In this document: piece after piece, positions 57,981 through 64,000 of the stretch
Layout of the letters: every line of letters begins with the position of its first letter
How positions within the stretch are numbered: position 1 is the first letter of the stretch
DNA from: JANQMX01 sp965247175
GTDB taxonomy: Bacteria > Pseudomonadota > Alphaproteobacteria > Kiloniellales > DSM-21159
NCBI GenBank assembly: GCA_965247175.1
Contig: OZ252006.1
Location: 806,001-870,000 of the forward strand
DNA: 64,000 nt
Direction of reading: 5' to 3'
Notes under the pieces: model-generated
Told to the model about the DNA's origin: nothing
The model's input: the letters and a program-made list of their open reading frames with translations, nothing else
Databases searched by the model: none
Position numbers and translations under genes: made by a program

Positions 57981-58975
57981 TGTGGCTTTGGCTCGTCTTT
58001 GCGCAAGAAGGGAAAGGGTGTGGGCGCACGGGAAATCAGGGCGCCGGCCAGGCTGCGGGCCGAGAGTCCGCTCAGACCGTTGCCGACCATCGGCGAGACT
58101 CCGCCGGCCGAGAGGGCCAGCTCCGCCGCAAAGGCTGCGCTGAGTACGCCGCCAAGGCGGCGGCAGGCATCCATACGCGTGGCGATCAGGCGATTGGCGC
58201 CGAGCTCGGAGAAAACCAGGGCGGTCTCCGCGGATTCCACCGGGTCGCCGCCTGCTGGCAGCACCAGGACCGGCCGTACCCCGAGCGCCGCGACGATCTC
58301 GGCACAGCGCAGGATTTCCTGCTGCGAAAAGGGATTGGTGCCGACCGTGTCGACCAGCAACAGCGTATCGGCTGCGGCATCTCGCAGGCCAGCGAGTTGC
58401 TTCGGTTCGGCGACGCAGTCCAAGGGCGTTTCTAGCACGGCGGCGAAGGCCGCGATCTGCTCCTGAGCGCCGGCGCTCTCGAAATCCATGGTGGCGATCC
58501 GGGTCGGGACCCCGCGGAGCTTGGCCATGGCGCAGAGCTTGGCGATGGTCGCTGTCTTGCCGGCTCCGCTTGGCCCAACGAGAAGGAGAGCCTGGCCGGC
58601 CGAAAGACGACCGGGCCGGGTGATGTCATGGAAGCCCATAAGCTGGTCCAGGGCCTTGGTCAGGAGCGTTCGCTTGTCGGCCGGGGGGAAGCCTCCCACC
58701 GCGTTGAGCAGGCGCTGAGACAAACCCGGCGGAATCCGGTGATGCTCCAAGGCATCGACGATCTCGTCGTGTTCGTCTGGCTCGGTCTCCGGCGCGGGCG
58801 CGACTGGGGGCGCCTCTGCCGGCGCTGGTTCTGTAGCATCGATGGCGGCGGTCACGGTGAAGCCACCACTATCGTGCTCCTGCGTCGAGAGAATGGCCGC
58901 ATCTTGACCGAAATGGTCGCGGACCTGATCGAGCGCCTGAGCCAGGTTGGCGGCATGGAAGGTCTTGAGCCGCAT
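57977..58975 (-). CDS. flhF: Flagellar GTPase FlhF
   Basis: 332 residues. Basic N-terminal B domain (MRLKTFHAANLAQALDQV), a Pro/Glu-rich linker, N domain, and an SRP-type G domain with G1 GPSGAGKT (134-141), G3-like DTVGTNPF and G4 TRMD. The canonical DTAG and TKxD are altered (DTVG, TRMD). Directs polar flagellar placement. Sits between flhA and flhG, the conserved order. Confidence 0.9.
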   Translation of the reverse strand: MRLKTFHAANLAQALDQVRDHFGQDAAILSTQEHDSGGFTVTAAIDATEPAPAEAPPVAPAPETEPDEHDEIVDALEHHRIPPGLSQRLLNAVGGFPPADKRTLLTKALDQLMGFHDITRPGRLSAGQALLLVGPSGAGKTATIAKLCAMAKLRGVPTRIATMDFESAGAQEQIAAFAAVLETPLDCVAEPKQLAGLRDAAADTLLLVDTVGTNPFSQQEILRCAEIVAALGVRPVLVLPAGGDPVESAETALVFSELGANRLIATRMDACRRLGGVLSAAFAAELALSAGGVSPMVGNGLSGLSARSLAGALISRAPTPFPFLRKDEPKPQ

Positions 58976-58978
58976 GGC

Positions 58979-61087
58979 TTAGATCTGCCCCAGCGTGCGA
59001 ATGCGCGCTTTCGGATGAATTTCGTTTTGCGAGAGCACCGGCGTCGAGGGACGGAAACGCTCGATGATCGAGCGGACATAGGGCCGGACGGCCGGCGAGG
59101 TCAGCAGCGCGGCATTGGCGCCGGTCATGGCGTGGCGGTCGAAGGTCTCGCGCACCGCGGCGATGAAGCCCTGCAGCTTGGAGGGGGGCAGGGCGAGCTG
59201 CTTGTCCTCGCCATCGCCGATCAGAGCCTCGGCGAAGTTGCGCTCCCACTCAGGCGACAGGGCCACGAGCTGCATGACGCCGCCATCGTCGCAGTGGCCG
59301 TTGGAAATCTGCCGTGCCAGGCGGGCCCGCACATGCTCGGTGATGATGGTGACGTTGCGCGAGAAGCCGCAGGCCTCGGAAATGCCCTCCAACACGGTCG
59401 GCAGATCGCGAATGGAGATGCGCTCGGCCAGCAGGTTCTGCAACACCCGCTGAATGCCGCCCACCGAGATCTGATTGGGCACCAGGTCGGCCACCAGCTT
59501 CTGCTGATCGCTATCCAACTCATCCAACAGCTTCTGCGTCTCCGCAAAGGAGAGCAGCTCTGCCATGTTCTCCTTCACCACCTCGGTCAGATGCGTGGTG
59601 ATGACGGTCGGCGGGTCGACCACGGTGTAGCCGCGGAACAGTGCTTCCTCGCGCAGGTTTGCGTCGACCCACTTGGCCGGGAGCTGGAAGGCGGGCTCGG
59701 TCGTGTCCTCGCCGGGCAAGCCGATCTTGCCGCCTTGCGGATCCATGGCCAGAAGCAGGCCCGGGCGGAGCTCACCCTGGCCGGCCTCGATCTCCTTGAC
59801 GCGCAGCACATAGGCGTTTGCGGCAAGCTGCAGATTGTCCTGGATGCGGACGGAGGGCAGCACGAAGCCCATCTCCTGCGCCAGCTGGCGGCGCAGCGCC
59901 TTGATCTGCTCGGTGACCCGCCGGCCACTTTCCTCGTTCAGCAGCGGCAGTAGGCCATAGCCGAGTTCCAGACGGATGAGGTCCATCTGCAGCGAGGCGG
60001 CAATCGGCTCCTCCGGAGGAGCCGCTTCCGTTGGCTCTGCGGTTTCCTGCTCTTCAATCGCAGCGGCCTGTTTGCGGCTTCCCATGTAGGCGAGCCCGCC
60101 CGTGATGCTGGCTAGTAGCACGAAGGGCAGGAAGGGAATGCCTGGGAGGAGCGCGAGGAATATGGTCAGGACGGATGTCAGTCCCAAGGCCCTGGGGTAG
60201 CCGCCGAGCTGGCCGAAGAAGGCCTTGTCGGCCGATCCGATCGCACCGCTCTTGGTCACCAGGAGGCCCGCCGCGGTTGAGACGATCAGCGCGGGGATCT
60301 GGCTGACCAGGCCGTCGCCCACGGTCAGAAGGGTGTAGGTCTCGGCGGCGTCGCCGAAGGTGAGGCCCATCTGGGCGACGCCGATAATGATACCGCCGAT
60401 CACGTTGATGAAGGTGATCAAGAGTCCCGCGATGGCGTCCCCGCGCACGAACTTCGCGGCACCGTCCATGGCGCCGTAGAAGTTGCTCTCGTCCTCGAGC
60501 TCCTTGCGCCGCTCGCGCGCCTGCGTCTCGTCGATCAGGCCGGCGGAGAGGTCGGCATCGATCGCCATTTGCTTACCGGGCATCGCATCCAGGCTGAAGC
60601 GGGCGGAGACCTCTGCAATACGCCCGGAACCCTTGGTGATGACGATGAAGTTGACGATGATCAGGATCGAGAAAACGATGATCCCGATCACGAAGTTCCC
60701 CTGCATGACGAAGTTGCCGAAGGCCTGGATGACCTGTCCAGCGGCGTCGGTGCCTTCGTGTCCATCGGCGAGGATGAGGCGCGTCGAGGCCAGATTGAGG
60801 GCCAGGCGCAGCATTGTCGCGATGAGCAGCACGGTGGGGAAGGATGAGAAGTCGAGCGCTCGATTGATGAACAGCACAGTCATCAAGATGACGACGGAAA
60901 AGGTGATCGAGATTGCCAGCGAGATGTCGAGCAGCCAGCTCGGCAGCGGCAGAATCAAGACCACCAGAATGCAGACGATGCCGAGCGCCAGGGCGATGTC
61001 GCCGCGCTTCAGCAGATCGTTGCCGATGCTGGAAAGGGTCAGCCCGGCGAAGCGCCTGTTCGGCTCGGGCTGGGTCGTATCGGTCAT
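58979..61087 (-). CDS. flhA: Flagellar export gate protein FlhA
   Basis: 702 residues, GAGAGG upstream. Eight N-terminal membrane helices (about 30-325), with the FHIPEP-type region represented by DFSSFPTVLLIATMLRLALN and VITKGSGRIAEVSARFSLDAMPGKQMAID. A long cytoplasmic C-terminal domain follows (about 350-700, PSVRIQDNL ... VDPPTVITTHLTEV), which docks chaperone-substrate complexes. Follows flbD by 28 bases. Confidence 0.95.
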   Translation of the reverse strand: MTDTTQPEPNRRFAGLTLSSIGNDLLKRGDIALALGIVCILVVLILPLPSWLLDISLAISITFSVVILMTVLFINRALDFSSFPTVLLIATMLRLALNLASTRLILADGHEGTDAAGQVIQAFGNFVMQGNFVIGIIVFSILIIVNFIVITKGSGRIAEVSARFSLDAMPGKQMAIDADLSAGLIDETQARERRKELEDESNFYGAMDGAAKFVRGDAIAGLLITFINVIGGIIIGVAQMGLTFGDAAETYTLLTVGDGLVSQIPALIVSTAAGLLVTKSGAIGSADKAFFGQLGGYPRALGLTSVLTIFLALLPGIPFLPFVLLASITGGLAYMGSRKQAAAIEEQETAEPTEAAPPEEPIAASLQMDLIRLELGYGLLPLLNEESGRRVTEQIKALRRQLAQEMGFVLPSVRIQDNLQLAANAYVLRVKEIEAGQGELRPGLLLAMDPQGGKIGLPGEDTTEPAFQLPAKWVDANLREEALFRGYTVVDPPTVITTHLTEVVKENMAELLSFAETQKLLDELDSDQQKLVADLVPNQISVGGIQRVLQNLLAERISIRDLPTVLEGISEACGFSRNVTIITEHVRARLARQISNGHCDDGGVMQLVALSPEWERNFAEALIGDGEDKQLALPPSKLQGFIAAVRETFDRHAMTGANAALLTSPAVRPYVRSIIERFRPSTPVLSQNEIHPKARIRTLGQI

Positions 61088-61115
61088 TGCCTCTCGTCTC
61101 TAGACGCGCGCGTCC

Positions 61116-62504
61116 TTAGGCAATCGGCGGCCGATGCAGGCTCTCCCCGCCCGGCATGGGCACGGGAATTCCCTTTTCGCTATACGCCCTCAGCTTGTTG
61201 CGCAGAGTGCGGATCGAGATGCCGAGGATGTTCGCGGCATGGGTTCGGTTGCCAAGGCAATGCTGCAAGGTGTCGAGGATGAGGTCCTGCTCCACGTCGG
61301 CGACCGTGCGGCCGATCTGGCTTCCGGCGCCATTGCCGGACCCGCCATTCTGGGGTGCGGCCATGGCGGCTGGGGACGGGTCGGCGCTTGGCGCCTGGGC
61401 GATGCGCGTGCCCGTCAGCAGAATCTGGTCCGGGCCGACCGAGCCGTCGCTGGCGAGCAGCACGGCGCGATGCATGGTGTTCTCGAGTTCCCGGACGTTG
61501 CCGCGCCAATGGTGGGTTTCCAGCATTTGGCGGGCTTCGGGGGAAACGTCCGGCATGTCGACGCCGTTGGCCTCGGCATACTTCCGAGCGAAGTGCTCAG
61601 CCAGGATCGGGATATCGCGCTTGCGCTCGCGCAGCGGCGGCAGCTCCAGATTGACGACGTTGAGACGGAAATAGAGGTCCTCGCGGAAGCCACCTTTGCG
61701 CACCTCGTCTTCCATGTCTCGGTTCGAGGTGGCCAGGAGGCGGACATCGACCTTGATCGCCTGAGTCCCGCCGACCCGATCGATCTCCCGCTCCTGAATG
61801 GCGCGCAGCAGCTTGGCCTGCAGCCGTGGGTGCATCTCTGAGATCTCATCGAGCAGCAACGTGCCCCCGCTGGCTTCCTCGAAGCGGCCGATGCGGCGGG
61901 CGATCGCGCCGGTGAAAGCGCCTTTCTCATGGCCGAAAAGCTCGCTCTCCAGCAGGTTCTCGGGAATGGCGGCGCAGTTGACGGCGATGAAGGGTTTCGC
62001 TGCGCGCTTCGAGTGACGATGGATGAAGCGCGCCATCACCTCCTTACCGGTGCCGGACTCGCCGGTGATCAGCACGCTGGCGTTTGAGCCTGCGATCTGT
62101 TCGGCCAGGCCCAGGACACGACTCATCGCCGGGTCGCGGAAGACGAAGGCGCTGGTCTCCTCGGTCACGGCCTGCAGAACGGCGGCGATCAGCTCAGGAT
62201 CCGGCGGGAGCGGGATGTACTCCTTGGCGCCCGCCCGGATGGCTTGGGCCGCCTTCTCAGGGTCGGCGTGCACGCCGCAGCCGACCACCTGGACCGAGAT
62301 TCGCTCTGAGTCGAGCTGCGCGATCAGGCGGGCAATGTCCTGCTCGACGTCGACCATCAGCAGGTCGGCGCTTTGGCCGCTGCGCAGGGCGACAAGCGCG
62401 CCCTCGATGTCGTCGACGTGCGAGACCTTGGCGCCGCGGTCGAGAGCGATCTTGCCTGCCGTGGTGATATGGCCGTCTAGCGAACCGACGATGAGGAGAC
62501 GCAT
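61116..62504 (-). CDS. flbD: Sigma-54-dependent flagellar activator FlbD
   Basis: 462 residues. N-terminal receiver-like domain (1-110), AAA+ domain with Walker A GESGTGKE (148-155), sigma-54 contact loop GAFTGA (195-200) and Walker B GGTLLLDEIS, and a Fis-type helix-turn-helix at the end (HAANILGISIRTLRNKLRAY). The receiver keeps Asp52 but lacks the N-terminal acidic pair (IVGSLDGH) and the conserved lysine (YIPLPPDP), the degenerate pattern expected of FlbD. Would activate class III flagellar genes. Located between motA and flhA. Confidence 0.92.
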   Translation of the reverse strand: MRLLIVGSLDGHITTAGKIALDRGAKVSHVDDIEGALVALRSGQSADLLMVDVEQDIARLIAQLDSERISVQVVGCGVHADPEKAAQAIRAGAKEYIPLPPDPELIAAVLQAVTEETSAFVFRDPAMSRVLGLAEQIAGSNASVLITGESGTGKEVMARFIHRHSKRAAKPFIAVNCAAIPENLLESELFGHEKGAFTGAIARRIGRFEEASGGTLLLDEISEMHPRLQAKLLRAIQEREIDRVGGTQAIKVDVRLLATSNRDMEDEVRKGGFREDLYFRLNVVNLELPPLRERKRDIPILAEHFARKYAEANGVDMPDVSPEARQMLETHHWRGNVRELENTMHRAVLLASDGSVGPDQILLTGTRIAQAPSADPSPAAMAAPQNGGSGNGAGSQIGRTVADVEQDLILDTLQHCLGNRTHAANILGISIRTLRNKLRAYSEKGIPVPMPGGESLHRPPIA

Positions 62505-62539
62505 AACAGGATGCCTTTCTTGTCTTAACTGTCCGGCGG

Positions 62540-63373
62540 TCAGTCGAAATAGGACACGCGGTCTTTTGGAGAGAGGGTGGCGTTCAGCAGGATCTCCAGC
62601 CGACGCGGATTTTCCTTGCGGCTCATCGAGGCCGTGGCGATGGCGTAGATGCGGTTGACCATCGCCTCTTCAGCGGCATTGCGCTCCAGCTTGTTGGCCA
62701 GCGGATTGAAGACCATGTTGGCCAGCACCGCGCCATAGAAGGTGGTCAGGAGAGCGACTGCCATGGCCGGCCCGATGCTGGCCGGGTCCTCCAGGTTGCC
62801 CAGCATCTGCACCAGGCCGATCAGGGTGCCGATCAGGCCCATGGCAGGGGCGACCTCGCCGGCACGGCGGATGACCCCGGCCGACTTGATATGGCGATCG
62901 CTGGTGGCGGAAATCTCGCGCGCCAGCAGATCTTCGATCTGGCTGCTCGGCAGGCCGTCGACCAAGAGGTTGACGGCGCGCTGCAGGAAGGGCTGCCCCC
63001 GCATTTGCTTGACCCGGCTCTCGAGCGCGCCCCAGCCCTTGTTGCGCAGAAGCTGCGAGAGATCGATCATGGCGTAGGCGGCGTTTGCCGGGCGCTGCTG
63101 CTTGTAAAGCACCGCCCTCAGCATCACGCGCTGCGCGTTGATGATCTCCGGCGTGGTGTAGGAGACCGAGGTGATCAGGAAGGTTCCGCCGATCACGATG
63201 AGAAAGGCCGGGAGGTCGGCAAAGGCGCCGATCGAGCCGCTGGCGGCCATGGCAAGGACAATGAGGGTGAAGGCGCCAAGCGTCCCGCCGACCGTCGTAT
63301 AATCGATCGCGGGCTTGCCCGGCAGCCTTTGCCCCGGCGTTATCCTGCTTTGCTGTGCCTCGGCCTCAGCCAT
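62540..63373 (-). CDS. motA: Flagellar stator protein MotA (MotA/TolQ/ExbB family)
   Basis: 277 residues with four membrane helices (about 25-45, 50-70, 170-190 and 200-220). MotA features include ITSVSYTTPEIINAQR, RRAGEVAPAMGLIGTLIGLVQML and TTFYGAVLANMVFNPLANKLE. PomA and MotA cannot be told apart by eye, so the coupling ion (proton or sodium) is open. No motB lies next to it. It lies between fliN and flbD. Confidence 0.88.
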   Translation of the reverse strand: MAEAEAQQSRITPGQRLPGKPAIDYTTVGGTLGAFTLIVLAMAASGSIGAFADLPAFLIVIGGTFLITSVSYTTPEIINAQRVMLRAVLYKQQRPANAAYAMIDLSQLLRNKGWGALESRVKQMRGQPFLQRAVNLLVDGLPSSQIEDLLAREISATSDRHIKSAGVIRRAGEVAPAMGLIGTLIGLVQMLGNLEDPASIGPAMAVALLTTFYGAVLANMVFNPLANKLERNAAEEAMVNRIYAIATASMSRKENPRRLEILLNATLSPKDRVSYFD

Positions 63374-63400
63374 CGCTTCCGGGTTCCGCTGACGTCTTGC

Positions 63401-63751
63401 CTAGTTCCGGTCGGCTTTGATGATCTCGGTCATGGTCACGCCCAGGTGGTCGTCGACGACGACGACCTCGCCGCGGGCGACCAGCCGATTGTTGACGTAG
63501 ATGTCGATCGCTTCACCGACCTTGCGATCGAGCTCCACGACGGCGCCACGCCCGAGCTTCAGGAGCTGGCTCACCTGCATGGTGGAGCGCCCGAGCACGG
63601 CGGAGACCTGCACGGGAATGTCGTAAACGGCTTCCAGATCGCGCGCGCTGCTTGGCGGCTCGTCTAGCGCTTCCGGCTCGCTCTCCATTTCGGCGATTTC
63701 GCCTTCGGTTTCTTCGAGCTCGGCCAGGTCAAGGTCGTTCCCGTCGCTCAT
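63401..63751 (-). CDS. fliN: Flagellar switch protein FliN
   Basis: 116 residues. An acidic N-terminal segment is followed by the SpoA/FliN domain (residues 40-116): YDIPVQVSAVLGRSTMQVSQLLKLGRG, VVELDRKVGEAIDIYVNNRLVARGEVVVVDDHLGVTMTEI. Forms the C-ring with FliG and FliM. Its ATG overlaps the fliH stop (ATGA). Confidence 0.94.
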   Translation of the reverse strand: MSDGNDLDLAELEETEGEIAEMESEPEALDEPPSSARDLEAVYDIPVQVSAVLGRSTMQVSQLLKLGRGAVVELDRKVGEAIDIYVNNRLVARGEVVVVDDHLGVTMTEIIKADRN

Positions 63752-64000
63752 GCGTCTTCGTCCTGTCCTTGGGGTGAGGGGGGTGTTGGGGGTGAAGGGG
63801 GCGGTGTGGGGGCGTCCGCCGGCGTTTCGCCGTGCGCGCCCGCTTCAAGAATGCGGCTTTCGATTTCGCTCCAAAGCTGCCTGGCGCAACGCTCCATGCC
63901 GCCATCGGCAAACTCGACGCGAACATCGCTCGGGCCAAGCTCTGGGTCGGCCAAGAGCACGACCTTGCCCTCAAAGCCGTGGCTTTGTGTCAGGCCGTCG
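63748..64000 (-). CDS. fliH: Flagellar assembly protein FliH, C-terminal fragment
   Basis: The reading frame is open to the window edge, giving the last 84 or so residues. The sequence DGLTQSHGFEGKV-VLLADPELGPSDVRVEFADGG-MERCARQLWSEIE is the FliH C-terminal domain that binds FliI, followed by a Pro-rich tail (PTPPPSPPTPPSPQGQDEDA). Its stop overlaps the fliN start. The upstream part is outside the window. Confidence 0.85.
   Translation of the reverse strand, partial: DGLTQSHGFEGKVVLLADPELGPSDVRVEFADGGMERCARQLWSEIESRILEAGAHGETPADAPTPPPSPPTPPSPQGQDEDA

Overview
The window is about 64 kb of GC-rich DNA from an alphaproteobacterium, most likely a marine Rhodospirillales/Kiloniellales-type organism. 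The CtrA response regulator, an FlbD-type flagellar activator next to FlhA/FlhF/FlhG, class I PHA synthase, class II GlpX and many transporters for methylated osmolytes and polyamines point to this. The order is an inference from gene content; no rRNA is present.

Layout. 1-5.7 kb: end of a glycine betaine ABC transporter (proW', proV), a HAD phosphatase, a betaine-homocysteine methyltransferase-like protein and a dimethylglycine/sarcosine dehydrogenase, which together form a plausible betaine import and demethylation route. 5.9-7.2 kb: an AT-rich islet with one pentapeptide-repeat-like membrane protein. 7.5-17.5 kb: mixed genes (SMP-30/Yellow-like protein, APH(6)/Hur-type kinase, two GFA proteins, sodium:solute symporter, methyltransferase, DUF533 protein, BacNav-type sodium channel, DUF1194 protein, TAXI binding protein). 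17.6-25 kb: a second C1 region with a DmdA-like GcvT protein, a GAF-cyclase, a 280-bp remnant of a dimethylglycine dehydrogenase gene, a double-UspA protein, a small protein preceded by a (GA)14 repeat, and a second intact dehydrogenase. 25-31.6 kb: BioY, MFS, large MscS channel, cupin, CGNR zinc-finger protein, AzlCD. 31.7-36.7 kb: potABCD-like polyamine ABC operon facing an acetylpolyamine amidohydrolase. 36.9-49.6 kb: YdcH-like, OxyR-like LysR, gamma carbonic anhydrase, PAS protein, methyltransferase, EF-hand protein, PHA synthase, OmpA-like lipoprotein, hom-glpX-recJ, second DUF1194 protein, tRNA-Glu(UUC). 49.9-52.6 kb: a 911-residue RTX-type protein. 53-64 kb: ctrA divergent from fliI-fliJ, then on the minus strand fliH'-fliN-motA-flbD-flhA-flhF-flhG and a FliK-like gene.

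Taken together the genes describe a motile heterotroph that imports betaine and polyamines, strips methyl and acetyl groups from them, stores carbon as PHA and controls flagellar assembly through CtrA and FlbD. I did not see a clearly new multi-gene defence or biosynthetic system. The most unusual features are the dinucleotide repeat upstream of a small gene, the dehydrogenase gene fragment beside it, the AT-rich pentapeptide islet, an unexplained 10-bp-arm inverted repeat, repeated CtrA-like half sites around ctrA, and an orphan RTX protein. Start codons were chosen by eye from ribosome-binding sites and family alignment. No database searches were run.
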